Origin: Prostheceraeus crozeri
Lineage: Eukaryota; Platyhelminthes; Polycladida; Euryleptidae
Assembly: GCA_907163375.1 (NCBI GenBank)
Contig: CAJQUW010009247.1
Coordinates: forward strand, 310,001 to 374,000
Reading direction: 5' to 3'
DNA length: 64,000 nt
Numbering within the stretch: position 1 is the stretch's first letter; each line of letters opens with the position of its first letter. Both the position numbers and the translations under genes were made by a program. This document shows, piece after piece, positions 11,806 to 22,525 of this stretch. The notes beneath the pieces are model-generated. The model saw only the letters and a list, made by a program, of their open reading frames with translations. It did no database searches and had not been told where the DNA came from.

Positions 11806-13815
11806 ATGTCACTTAGAAAGGTTCTTTTGTTGAGTGAATTGATGGAGACATCTTCTATTTTGAGAAGTAATATTGTATTTGAAGAGCGTGATCATTGGGT
11901 TCATCCAATCAATGCAAAAAGAGACGAGTTGGGTGAATTTCATCATTTGATACCAGAATTGAAAGAGGATGCAGAGAGATTCTATGGTTATTTTCGAATG
12001 CTACCGAAGACATATACAACGATTTTCAATATAGTTAAATCGGATCTCATCAAAGAAGACATAGGTTTCAGACGACCAGTATCAGCCGAGGAACGATTCG
12101 CACTAACTTTAAGGTAAGTATAATTGATTCGTCTAAGGAGATTCGTATTTTTTATCCATTTATGTGAAAACAGACATCACCCAGATTTATGCAATTACCC
12201 TAAATTTTCATTGGCCTGCATGTGCTGTATAAGTGTAAATGTTATTTTCATCGAACAGTCTGACATAGTATATAGCAGGTGATTTGAAATCAAAATACAT
12301 GTAATTGTTGCAGTAATAAGTAATAATTTGATTTGTTGTTTTGCTTGATGACATATATTTTGCTGTAATTTTACAAGAGATATATAAACTTCAATTTAAG
12401 CGCTTATTTGGAAGCTTGAATATAGGCCTACATGTATATATATATACGCATGTTGCAACTGTATGTGAGAACGGCATGAATACTCCAAATAGTGTTTACT
12501 AATGAAGTCTAAAATTACATGAAAATATCCAGACTTAAAAACAGTGTAATGAAGTTTTAAGAAAATGCTCAATTGTTCAAGTGAGCAAGGTAACTGTCTT
12601 GGAATGCAGGAGTATCGTACGAACACATGATAGAAGATGAGGTTTCTATTGTGGAGTCTTTGTTATTCTTTGATAATTGCTGGAAAACGGCATCGTTGAT
12701 AACCTTATTGATCTCAGCTTTTCTTTTCATAATCAACATAGGGTCAGTCAATTTTCTCAAGTCATGCGAGATAGCACTGCAAAAGGTCGTCCACTCATCA
12801 CTTGGCACGTTTGACTTAGCCATAAAGGCTTGTAGGTTTTGCATTTTCTCTCGTTCAATTTGCAGAAGCTCCTTATTCAATCGCGCTTTCTTAGATTTTC
12901 GAAATTCCGTGTTCCGACCTGAAGATGAGTCACGAGTGATAGAAGATTGGTCCAGAAGTATCGCTTTCGACGTACGTTGGCTCATCTGTGACGCTATCAT
13001 GAAAACTTCCATGCAAATCCCGTCCTACAAATTGGTCCTTCATGTACAACATGGCTTTGTAGTACGGCCACCGAACAAATGCCTCATTTTTCTCAAATGC
13101 TGGTTGACCGGACGAAGTCTTCGGAAGTTTCCCGCAAACTTCCCTCATCTTGTCCTTCAATACCTTTAATTTCTTTCTGCACGCATCCGCTGAAAAGAAG
13201 AAATAGAAGTTGCTCAATTATTTACTTAACAATATCGAACATTCATACATTCATAAAATCAACAGAAATATAATTGCTTGTAAAATGATCGTATAGAAAT
13301 CATTAAGATATTATTAGTAAAATCTTTTAATATTAAGTAGCAAAATAGAACAGCACAATACGTGCATGTTGTCAGAATTATAATAAAGTCATGATCATAA
13401 TAAATGTATGTGTAATTGTCTTGACAAATTTCGCTATTTTGCATTTATTTGTATCTCATCTTTATTACAGGTACTTATCAACTGGTATCTCATTTCGATC
13501 ATTGGCTCATTCATCCAGATTAGGAAGAAGTACAGTTGGGAAGATTGTTGAAGAGACTGTCAGTGTTTTGTGGTCAAAGTTGAACCCAATATATCTTGCA
13601 GAACTGACACGAGAGAGATTCCTTGAGATCGCGAAAATGTATGATGAATATTGCAATTTTCCTAATGTTATAGGAGCAATTGATGGAAAACACGTGCGGG
13701 TAGAAGCTCCGAACAACTCCGGCTCCAATTATTTCAATTATAAGCATCATTTCTCCCTTGTTCTCCAGGGTGTTGCAGCCCCGGATTTGAAGTTCATTTC
13801 AGTGGAAGTTGGGGC
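11806..13815 (+). pseudogene. PIF/Harbinger transposase, two exons, 3' truncated
   Basis: Exon 1 (from ATG 11806 to 12113) encodes a Harbinger N-terminal region with W-V-H-P-I-N, G-E-F-H-H-L, R-F-Y-G-Y-F-R-M and an E-E-R-F-A-L-T-L-R end. The donor is AG|GTAAGT. Exon 2 begins at 13471 after TTTATTACAG and continues in frame with Y-L-S-T-G. It then gives a helix-turn-helix-like stretch and the first catalytic aspartate in V-I-G-A-I-D-G-K-H. The frame departs from the family at about 13815, just after V-E-V-G-A, before the second D and the E. The sequence after that is unrelated AT-rich DNA, so an insertion or deletion has removed the C-terminus. The 1.36-kb intron holds an antisense MADF/BESS gene, the usual second Harbinger protein. 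A DDE nuclease of this type would act in the nucleus; this copy cannot. Confidence 0.8.
12569..13189 (-). pseudogene. MADF/BESS-type accessory protein of the Harbinger element, broken
   Basis: The minus strand begins after a good acceptor (CTTCTTTTCAG, exon from 13189). It encodes the second half of a MADF domain: K-L-K-V-L-K-D-K-M-R-E-V, then F-V-R-W-P-Y-Y-K-A-M-L-Y-M. The frame stops at 12930. An overlapping frame to 12569 carries a basic linker, a helical E-R-E-K-M-Q-N-L segment and a BESS-like D-P-M-L-I-M-K-R-K-A-E-I-N-K-V-I motif. The two parts need a frame change near 12950-13000, and no exon for the first half of MADF was found. Harbinger elements encode a transposase plus a Myb/MADF DNA-binding partner for nuclear import and end recognition. 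This is that partner, lying antisense inside the transposase intron. Confidence 0.65.
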
Positions 13816-16075
13816 CTACACTGTAAATCGCTGGATACGAAAATTACATACAAACATATACCAAAATTACATACAATTTGAAACTAACATCTGATACGAG
13901 ATTCTCGTATGTTTACAGAGATCTGGTATGTTTTTCATACCACATCTCACTTACTTTTGTATGTGATTGGTATGTAGTGATACGAACTATTCTATCTGTG
14001 ATTGGCTGTTTTACACTGAAATACGAGTTGTTGGTATGTTTTATATACGAGAGCCGATGCAAATTGGTCTTCATTCGTATGTCTTTAGTATGAGCACCTT
14101 TAAGTCTCATAGCAAAAATGTGTGTATTACATACTACTGTCAAACAACGTTTTTCAGTAATACCAGTCTTGAATATTTTTTGTTTGATAGAGTGATGTTT
14201 ATTTAGATTAGATTTATTGTGAATTTTATGCTCCACGAGGTTGTCGCCGTTGCTACTTGTCTAGCAACATTAACAGGACGTTTAGTTAGTTCTACTTTAC
14301 GAACCAATCTGAAAAACATCAATTCATATTAATGATATCTTTCGTGCAATCATGTTGACTTATATATCTTAAACATAGCTATTTTTGCGTTCATGAATTA
14401 TAATGTGTTTTTATTTCGGATTGATAATATGCGTTTTAAAGCTAGGATCGACGTATAGCCTTGTTAAGCTTTGAGCTGTGAGAGTTACAAAGGAATCTTT
14501 ATGGATGTCAGACCATAATGTCACATCATCTGCGTAACTGATGAGTAAAATTTCATCATTGGTGGGTCGAATACTCGCATCATAAATGCTGAGGTTAGTT
14601 TTCTGTGTCTTTCAAGACTTTGTTATGTGCGCATTTGCCTCCGTTTACCTGTTGTCCCATCTTTCTTATTCCTCTATTAGTGTTCATATAAGCAATGCAA
14701 GGTGCTTTGCATTTTGTTTCAGAATATATTATTTTCATTGTAATTTACTATAATCAGACATGATAATTATGAAGTCGGTAGATGACCCATGTCACCTAGG
14801 AATTCATGAACCAGATTGCCGCTTTTCAAGTCTTCATTAGGTGAACCTAGAGACTGGGTGGACCATAGCAGGAACATCTTTGATATAAGATATCTAAGGG
14901 GCGTTCAACTCCCATACCATGTACTCGACTGGAGGTCAGTCACTTTGGTAGGTTTGATTAATGACGGTTGTTTGTGCTGGATAAATCTGGTTAAAACCGT
15001 GAAACAAGTTGTGAACAATTATCCAATACTCTAATACGCGCATTCATACAGGGAATCTGTTGAAAGAAGATTCTGGACCAAGTCAAGAATTACAAAACAA
15101 AGCAAGCGGTGATTTTCCACGATTTTAAGGTCCTACCATATTGGGCAATTCAGGAACATCATTGATAACGAAATCCGTTTAAATTTCGTCGGTGAATATG
15201 AAAACATTCGCGCATCACTGTGATAAAAATAGCCATCAATTTTTGTTTAATGAAAGTTGAGTAATTCAAAGCCGGAAATAAATCACATGTTATATCGCTT
15301 CATTGATCTTGAATTCTCGAATAAAGTCCACCAGTGGTCCAAATAAGTGTACAGGAGGAGATTTTAGATAAGTCAATGGGAAAATCAATAGAAATTTACA
15401 ATTTATTTAAAAAGAAAGTTAAAATTTATTTTATTTCATTTATTTTTTTTATCTTTTTTTGTAAGATTAACATGTATAATGCACAGATTCTTCCGACAAT
15501 TTCTCTGCAAGACTGGGCCGGGCGCATAAATTTGTATGTACAGCAATCAATTCATTTGGATTCTGATGTATTTTACAATAATGAAGTAAACTGTTTACCA
15601 CTTGCTCAATGGTTTTATCCAGATACACACTATCATCATTAATCAAGTCTGCCAAAGTCACTGGCATGGATTTCTATATACTATACTATATAGAAATCCA
15701 TGTCACTGGTCTCCAGTCCAGTACATGGTATGGGAGTTGAGCGTCCCTTAGATATCTTATATCATAGACTTCCATGAGGTGTAGACTATTCCACAGAAAT
15801 CCATAACTAGTCATAGAAACGTGATGATAAAGACGGTAAAAAGTTAGCAAATCATCTATTAAACCGACATCTATGATAAATAGTCCATGAAGTCCAGGTA
15901 TGAATATTAAAGGCGTTGACAAGTACAACAAAGAAATGTTGATCAAACACACATCGCCTTTGCGCTCAAGTTACTCTCACAGTCTGTGTGATCATACATG
16001 AATACAACGTCATCAGGCCGAAGACTTGACTTAACTCACGATAGCAGGTGATGTCTTATAGAGAATTTTGATAAC
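13816..16075. other. Gene-free interval with inverted dispersed repeats
   Basis: I see no gene. A GTATG/CATAC-rich block (13830-14110) contains the palindrome ATACGAGATTCTCGTAT near 13893. Farther on, 14870-15030 is repeated in inverted orientation at about 15596-15780, and the second copy has an extra palindrome inserted at 15665-15702. Confidence 0.5.
15596..15780 (-). repeat. Inverted copy of 14870-15030 carrying a palindromic micro-insertion
   Basis: The reverse complement matches 14870-15030 (shared anchors AAGATATCTAAGGG-type and CCATACCATGTACT). Unlike its partner, this copy is interrupted at 15665-15702 by a near-perfect palindrome with 16-base arms, CATGGATTTCTATATA and its complement. 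The palindrome is flanked by a 7-bp direct repeat, TCACTGG. Confidence 0.75.
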
Positions 16076-18457
16076 ATGCTAATATCCAAACTTACTGTTG
16101 GCATATTTTCTCTTTTCGTAGTGCCTATCATTTGTCTGAATTCCGATGAAGTTACCGTAGCCTGTTATTTGAAGGGCAAAAAGTCCGTCCAAGTGATACC
16201 TTTAGCTGCGCTATGCAATGGTATACGAGATTGCGATGGTGGACCTGATGAAGCCCCACAACGATGTTACCATGACTTTTGGAATCCTGAGAGTAGAACT
16301 TATGTAAATTACATGAAAGAATTGGCAATGCGAGAATTAATGACTGGCATTGGTAGAAGGGAGTATTACTCATATGAGCAGACATGTGCTTATTACGCTC
16401 AACGACTTAAATGTTACGGATTACCACTTGAAAAAATTGATCTTCAAAACTCCTCGTCTTTGATTGATGTAAGATTGACGAATTGCGCTTTGGAAGGAAA
16501 TTTACAAGAATACTTGGAAATTTCTAAAGACATTAGGTACGTAAATCTTGACCTAGAGAACAATTTTCTCACCTCTGTCGACATAGTATTGCAAGGTGCA
16601 TCAATTCAATTCCTGGTTTTGAGCTTCAATAAATTGACAATCTTAGAAAGAAACAGTTTTCTTGACTCAGAAATATCTCATATCTTATTGGCGGGAAACG
16701 ACATAAAAAAAATTGGACCATTTGCGATCTGCTTCATTAAGTCTCTCTCAACATTGATTCTGGCAGGAAACAAAATATCTCTAATAGAACAAAATGGTTT
16801 GGCGTCCGAAACGTTGGAACTTCTGGATCTTACAGGAAATCAAATAGAAGTATTACAGACACATATTGGATATTTACCTCTTTTGAGTGAGTTATACCTA
16901 CCAGACAACAAAATACGAAAGATCGATGAGTCATTCTTCAAGCTTACTCCATCATTAAGAAATTTAGATCTCGCAGATAATAAACTACAAGCTTTGCCAC
17001 GTACATTATCAACAGATCTGAAATATCTTCATTCTTTATCACTGCGAAACAATAAACTGCTTAGATTGATTTATCCCTGCTATTTCCCGATTAATCTGGA
17101 GTATGTTGACCTGGCTCGCCTAAAAATTCAGAATTTGCATTTCGACATATTCAGTAAAATGCGAAAGATAAATACAATGATTTTCAGCGACCCATTAAGC
17201 TGTATCTACATTCAATATTTTAAAATGTGTTTCGGTATTTCGGATCGACTAATTTCTACTTCACAAGCAAGATCTCTTATGAAGAGCACGACTTACCGCA
17301 TCACCCTAATTTCTATTTCTGTTTTAATTTTCTTATCTAATATTACACTTTACATCGCTATAAATAGAAGTGAAAGCTACAGGCGCGTTATGAAAGAGCG
17401 CATATTTATTTCGAATTTGTGTCTTTCTGAAGTTCTCATGGCTGCTTATTTGGCTGTTATTATTCTAAGAAACTTCCAAGACTCAAGCAATTTTCGAACA
17501 GAAATTGTGTATTGGATACAAAGTCCTTATTGTAAAATAATAGGTGTTATCGCAAATGTTTCAAATGAGGCTTCTCTCCTGATATTATTTCACATATCAT
17601 TCGCTCGCACATGCTTGTTGATGAGACCTTACTCCAACAACACGCTGTTCACATCACGGAAATACATCTGTTTAAGTTTTTTCATCATTTGGTTAATCAG
17701 TATTTCATTGGCAATTGTGCCATTTTCCTTTAAATCAGCACATTACTACGGTTCTTCAATATCCTGCAATCCTATGTTTTTAAACAATCCACGGAGTTCA
17801 GGGTGGGAATATTCCTGCGTCTTATTCGTGTTGAACTCTTTCTTAGTAGTCAGTACTATAGCACTCACATGTAAAATTGTCAACATCCATTGGACACGAA
17901 CAAGACGCCTGACAGTTCAAGCTCAAACAACATCTGCACGAAGCTCCTTCTCAAATCATTACATGGATATATTTTATACGATTTTGAATGATAAGTTTAC
18001 AATGAGACTGATGTGGCTGGTTATTGTAAAAATGATTTGGTGGGTTCCTTTCACAATTATAAAGCTTTATTCAATCTTTGGATTTGTTTCTAATCCAGAT
18101 CTCGAGTATCTTTTCAGTACCATATTTATTCCAATACCAAAATTATTTATTCCTATGCATATGTTGGCATCTGTGCTGAGTGATCGCTATGGCCATCTAT
18201 TTCCCAGAATGATTAAGCGTCTAACAGCGTCAACCCAAACTCAGTTATCTACATCCTTGAGTCAAATCAGGAGATTTCGCCAGTCAACTAAGACCTTCAC
18301 AAGAGCGAGCACGACAGAAAAGATGATGGACTCAATCTCTCCATCTTTAACAAACAGATCACTGGAAATGTTGGATTCGTCAGTTATAACAGCTTATGCG
18401 CCTATCAGTGACAAAGCAGAAGAGAAAGAGGTGGAGTTTCACTACAAAAGTATATAA
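16076..18457 (+). CDS. LDLa-LRR-7TM receptor (relaxin-receptor/LGR type)
   Basis: This is a 793-residue protein in one uninterrupted exon. An N-terminal signal peptide covers about residues 1-20. A cysteine-rich LDL-receptor class A-like module follows at 30-64, with the acidic C-D-G-G-P-D-E end of the calcium site. A second C-rich linker and about eight leucine-rich repeats span 110-360. A 7TM bundle follows at about 405-700. This order is that of type C leucine-rich-repeat GPCRs (relaxin family peptide receptors and relatives), plasma-membrane receptors for peptide or glycoprotein hormones. Oddities: the D/E-R-Y end of TM3 is A-R-T, TM7 lacks a normal N-P-x-x-Y, and vertebrate homologues have many introns whereas this gene has none. 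AATAAA at 18571-18576 gives a plausible 3' end. The start ATG opens directly into the signal peptide. The ligand cannot be inferred. Confidence 0.88.
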   Translation: MLISKLTVGIFSLFVVPIICLNSDEVTVACYLKGKKSVQVIPLAALCNGIRDCDGGPDEAPQRCYHDFWNPESRTYVNYMKELAMRELMTGIGRREYYSYEQTCAYYAQRLKCYGLPLEKIDLQNSSSLIDVRLTNCALEGNLQEYLEISKDIRYVNLDLENNFLTSVDIVLQGASIQFLVLSFNKLTILERNSFLDSEISHILLAGNDIKKIGPFAICFIKSLSTLILAGNKISLIEQNGLASETLELLDLTGNQIEVLQTHIGYLPLLSELYLPDNKIRKIDESFFKLTPSLRNLDLADNKLQALPRTLSTDLKYLHSLSLRNNKLLRLIYPCYFPINLEYVDLARLKIQNLHFDIFSKMRKINTMIFSDPLSCIYIQYFKMCFGISDRLISTSQARSLMKSTTYRITLISISVLIFLSNITLYIAINRSESYRRVMKERIFISNLCLSEVLMAAYLAVIILRNFQDSSNFRTEIVYWIQSPYCKIIGVIANVSNEASLLILFHISFARTCLLMRPYSNNTLFTSRKYICLSFFIIWLISISLAIVPFSFKSAHYYGSSISCNPMFLNNPRSSGWEYSCVLFVLNSFLVVSTIALTCKIVNIHWTRTRRLTVQAQTTSARSSFSNHYMDIFYTILNDKFTMRLMWLVIVKMIWWVPFTIIKLYSIFGFVSNPDLEYLFSTIFIPIPKLFIPMHMLASVLSDRYGHLFPRMIKRLTASTQTQLSTSLSQIRRFRQSTKTFTRASTTEKMMDSISPSLTNRSLEMLDSSVITAYAPISDKAEEKEVEFHYKSI

Positions 18458-18570
18458 TCTCCGGATTCCAAATCTATCGATGTTGGTGCAAATACTATTA
18501 ATTTCCGAAGCATGGAGCATGTGCATGATGCAGTAAAAATGCTTCGATTTTATGTACGATGTAACTAACA

Positions 18571-18576
18571 AATAAA
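18571..18576 (+). terminator. Poly(A) signal of the LGR-type receptor gene
   Basis: AATAAA lies 114 bases after the receptor stop codon on the coding strand, a normal distance for a 3' UTR. Confidence 0.6.
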
Positions 18577-18888
18577 GCTATCAAGAATAGGTATGAGCGG
18601 CTTGGCTTAATCGCCCTCTTTTCACATTAAGCAGTATCATCGCTTGTGGCACACTAGGTGACGTGCCACGCTCAATTACGCGTAATTCACGCGTAAACTA
18701 CGCGCAGTTGCACATGAACCTAAACATCCGTGGTTACGCGTAGCATTTGTGCAACATTTGTCGGCAGTCCTGTTACGTATAGGCTTTGCGTCTCATGTGT
18801 CTGCATGTATCAGAGGCTGAACAATGTGATAGGACCTAAATTTCATGCTCAGGGAAGACAGAACATGCTTAGTGACTCATCCGTGGTT

Positions 18889-19750
18889 AGGGTTGTTGTA
18901 TATCCCGAAAAATCTTATCCCGGGAAATCGGGAAATCATTCAATCATTTCCGGAGAAATAAATTAGTAATGTTTATAAGCCGAATACATTGATGATAGAT
19001 TATCAACAATATTTTAGAATAACTCGAGGGTGATATAACATGTAAATACATACAGTGGTGATAAAAAATGGAACAGCTACATTTTCATCAATTTCAATCA
19101 CTTCTCCTGCCTTTATATTTATTGTATAGCAAGAAGGCATACATCATTTAAAAAGCTAACTTTCCAAAGATTCCAATGAGCTATAAAACTTGGGTATTCA
19201 TAAAAACATGCTCTGGACAGAGCTCCCGACAAGACGTAATAAGTTATTAAAAAATTTAGGTGTCCCACTTGTTCCATAATTTCTTGTCTAAATTGATTGG
19301 CAAAATGTTTTAAAATATAATAAAATTTTCATATAAATATGGAATTAATGTAAAATGATTGCTTAGATACATTCAGAATAGATTAAAAAATTAATTTTAT
19401 TAGTTTTTAGATCTTTTCTGAATGTATTTAAGAAGCCGTTTTACATTATTTTCTTATTTATTTAAATATTATTTTATTCTTTTTTGCCAGCCAATTTAGA
19501 CAAGAATTTTATAATGCGTTTTCTATTGGTCGTTAAGACAATAGAAAATCGAAGTCTTCCAATTACAGTTTGTTTATTGTTAAAACCGAAATTACACATA
19601 ATACAAAAGAGCGACATATCTACCCAATTAATATCTTTGCTGTAACTAAATCACAAATATTATGTATTTCCCGGGATCCCAAAATATTTTCCCGGGAAAT
19701 CAATTTCTCGAAATTAGCTGATTTCCCGGGAAATCCCAGGAAACAGTCCT
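18889..19750. mobile_element. Non-autonomous foldback element inserted in MITE copy A
   Basis: The 862-bp insertion is flanked by a 10-bp direct repeat, ATCCGTGGTT, at 18879-18888 and 19751-19760. The uninterrupted MITE copies have this sequence once. Its ends are weakly inverted (AGGGTTGTT / AACAGTCCT) with CCCGGGAAATC words just inside both. The middle is a long imperfect palindrome (arms about 19270-19390 and 19395-19518, for example TTCTTGTCTAAATTG against CCAATTTAGACAAGAA). The target length of about 9-10 bp suggests a MULE-like mechanism, but the family is not certain. Confidence 0.7.
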
Positions 19751-19800
19751 ATCCGTGGTTCAAGCGGCAACTCATACAACTGTAGACGACGCGCAAACTA

Positions 19801-21283
19801 TAGGGTGTTCAGCTAAGGACGCCGGATTTAATTTAATTGTCATAAACACAATACTAAAGATATCTTATAAATTTAACGTCTAGAATATCTGCAACAATAT
19901 GCCATTTCATTATCCACTGTGACTTTTTCATGAATTCGATGCTGAAAGTGGCATTCAGCGAGTTTTACTCATGATGATATAAAGCACTTGGCGCAGTCAT
20001 GATACTTGCCATTTGTGTCATTGTGATTACATTGGAAGCAAGCATGTATTCAACTGATCAAAGAATCCAGATTGTCAAAATGCACTACAAGCATGGGGAA
20101 TGTTTTGCAGTTACAACTCACAAGCTGAGGAGTCTGTTCGGGAGAAGAAATGCCCCAGATGAGTCGACGATTCGTCGATTAATCCAGAAGTTTAAGAAGA
20201 CCGGCTCCGTGTTGGACATCAAGCATCCTGTGCGATGTCGACCTGTGCGTTCTCAAGAAAACATCAATGCTGCAAGGGAGCGTAGAGGGAAACCCCAGGA
20301 CGTCTGTACGCCATCGGTCGCAGCAACTGGAGATTTCCAACGGATCCCTGCACAAGATCCTTCATGAGGATTTGAGTTTGCATCCTTACAAGGTTCAATT
20401 GACCCAGAAGCTTGAGGCTTGTGACAACACAGCTCGAGAACATTTTGCCAATTTTGTTCTGCAGAATCAAGAACTGGATCCCATCTTCGCCAAAAGAATA
20501 ATCTTCAGCGACGAGGCCTACTTTCATCTCGACGGCTATGTCAACAAGCAAAATTGTCGGCTCTGGGCCACGGAAAATCCTCAAGAGATTCACGAAAAGT
20601 CACTACACCCAAACAAGTGCACAGTATGGTGTGGTTTTTGGAGTGGTGGAGTCATTGGGCTATATTTTTTTGAAAACGAGAATGGAGTGGCCGTGACGGT
20701 GAATGGTGAACGCTATCGAAGGATGATAACTGAGTTTTTTTGGCCCCAATTGGAGGATTTGGAAGAAGAGGACCTGTGGTTTCAACAGGATGGTGCAACT
20801 TGCCACACTGCGAGGCAAACCACTCAGTTGCTGAGAGATAAGTTCCCCGATCGATTGATCTCCAGCAATGGCGATTACAGGTGGTCACCAAGATCTTGCA
20901 ATTTGTCTCCACTTGACTTTTTCCTATGGGGTTTTGTGAAATCACGGGCATATGAGAGCAAACCCAACACTATTGCTCAATTGAAAAATGAAATCCGAAG
21001 TGTGATAAGTGGAATCACACAAAACTTGTGTCAAAGAGTAATCGAACATTTCCTTCAAAGAATACGTGTTTGTAGTGACTGCCGAGGTGGTCATTTGAAA
21101 GATATTGTTCTTCATAACTAAATTTGTTTTTTTACTACAATAAATTGTTTTCCTTTTAAAGCGATTGTGCATACTGAAATGGCATAGTGTTGTAGATACT
21201 TTAGTCATTGAATTAATGAGATATCATCAATACTGTGGAAATAGCAACTAAATTAAATCCGGCGTTCTTAGCTGAACACCCTG
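19801..21283 (+). mobile_element. Tc1/mariner-superfamily element (DD41D type), TA target
   Basis: The inverted ends read AGGGTGTTCAGCTAAG-ACGCCGG and continue into GATTTAATTT, with one mismatch. They are flanked by TA on each side (19799-19800 and 21284-21285). The element sits inside MITE copy A at a TA that is intact in the 44-kb and 63-kb copies. At 1,483 bp with one transposase gene, size and structure fit a near-complete mariner-like element. Confidence 0.88.
20044..21121 (+). pseudogene. Mariner-like transposase, one frameshift
   Basis: From ATG 20044 the first frame encodes an N-terminal helix-turn-helix of the DUF4817 type (S-T-D-Q-R-I-Q-I-V, then D-E-S-T-I-R-R-L-I-Q-K-F). The frame changes at about 20270-20280 and the second frame runs to 21121. 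It carries the DDE domain: first D in F-S-D-E-A-Y-F, second D in Q-Q-D-G-A-T-C-H, and third D in S-P-L-D-F-F-L-W-G, with 41 residues between the last two (DD41D). The usual S-P-D-L motif before the third D reads S-C-N-L. The enzyme would cut and paste the element at TA sites; the frameshift makes this copy inactive. Apart from that lesion the domain looks complete. Confidence 0.85.
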
Positions 21284-21532
21284 TATAAACGCTCGCCCGC
21301 GCTTGTTCATAAACATTCCCCATGCTTTGACATTATCAGATCAAGTGATTTCTGACTCTTTGTGCAGCGCTTATGTACTCGCGTAGAAGTATAAACTGCC
21401 CTTAACCACTGATGTTTGGGGTGCTCCGTAGTTACGCGTGAATTATGCGTGGCATGTCACCCAGTCCAAGTTGCGTATAATATACTAGGTAGAGTAGCAA
21501 ATCAGTATTAATTAAATTCCGATTAAAGGGAA

Positions 21533-22525
21533 TTTTTGCAGTTTTGAAGAAATTACCACGAAATTGACTGATCATGATAGCAATTCAGAAGGAATAATGG
21601 TATTTTGCAGATCCTCCATGTCATGACAACATTGGAGAGGTAATATTTGATAGATCATCAATTGGTACAAATCGATGGGTTACAATGACTTTAATGCTCA
21701 GCCTCATTAATAAGAGGATTTTCTTAAGCGTGATCATATCACAATCCATCTGCCACTGACAGAACAAAATATCATAATCAAAGATAGTAATCGTAATTAA
21801 CTTTAAAAGATTTACAAAAGATTTTACAGGAACTGAAGCATGGATTTAGTTAATCATGAAATCATGCCGATGAAAATTGAATTGAAAAATTGAAATTTGA
21901 GGCAAAAAACATAGGCCTACATAGGAAGATTTCAACTTTTCCATGACGACTTGCAATATATTGTGGTTCATGAAATTTCTTTGATCATCAACTTTCTTTC
22001 TGCTTAATTAAGATACTTCATAGCCATAGAGTAAGTATGTTAGGTAGACTGGTAACTCAGCATTTTTTTTAAATCCCCAATGTGAATACACTTTCGATTT
22101 ATTAAATGAACTCGAGGTGAATAGAATTGGGCATTGTTACCAAATGTGAGATATGCAATTTTTTGCAGTTTTGAAGAAATTGCCACGGAATTGAGTGACC
22201 ATGATAATGCAGGAAGAATGATGGTATTTTACAGATTCTCCGTGTCAGGACAGCCTTTGGAGATTTAGTGTTTGCTAGATTAGCAATGCGATGACCTGCT
22301 ATTACTTTTATGCTCAATTTCATGAGTATTTTCTTAAGCGTGATCATATCATAAGCAACCTGTCACTGGGAGAGCAAAATCACATAATCAAAGACAATTA
22401 TTTCAATTAACTTTGACAGATGTAAATGGTTCCACATCACTATTCAGATTCAAGAAATGAAACATGAATTTAGTGAATCATAAAATCATGCCGTTGAAAA
22501 TTGAATTGAAAACTTGAAATTTCAG
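21533..22525 (+). repeat. Tandem duplication, two diverged units
   Basis: Unit 1 (21533-21905) and unit 2 (22158-22525) share anchors GCAGTTTTGAAGAAATT and TTTTCTTAAGCGTGATCATA and a CATGCCG-TGAAAATTGAATT tail. The period is about 625 bp. A third, inverted piece is at 45845-45960 (AATTTCTTCAAAACT). Confidence 0.75.

Larger units (their letters stand above)
18653..21465. mobile_element. MITE copy A, interrupted by two later insertions
   Basis: The outer ends are inverted: TAGGTGACGTGCCACGC at 18655 and GCGTGGCATGTCACCC at about 21447-21462, with internal TTACGCGTGAATT-type sequence. The body matches copies at 44367-44807 and 63049-63490 (anchor CTCATGTGTCTGCATGTATC). Here it is split at 18889-19750 by a palindromic insertion and at 19801-21283 by a mariner-like element. 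Once both are removed, the remaining sequence aligns through with the other two copies. No coding capacity of its own is visible; it is a non-autonomous DNA transposon of unassigned superfamily. Confidence 0.82.

Noticed and set aside
12627..13169. 180-codon plus-strand frame
   Set aside because: It is the complement of the MADF/BESS coding sequence and has no domain of its own.
16152..16385. Minus-strand frame inside the receptor gene
   Set aside because: It is a complement of the LDLa region with no independent support.
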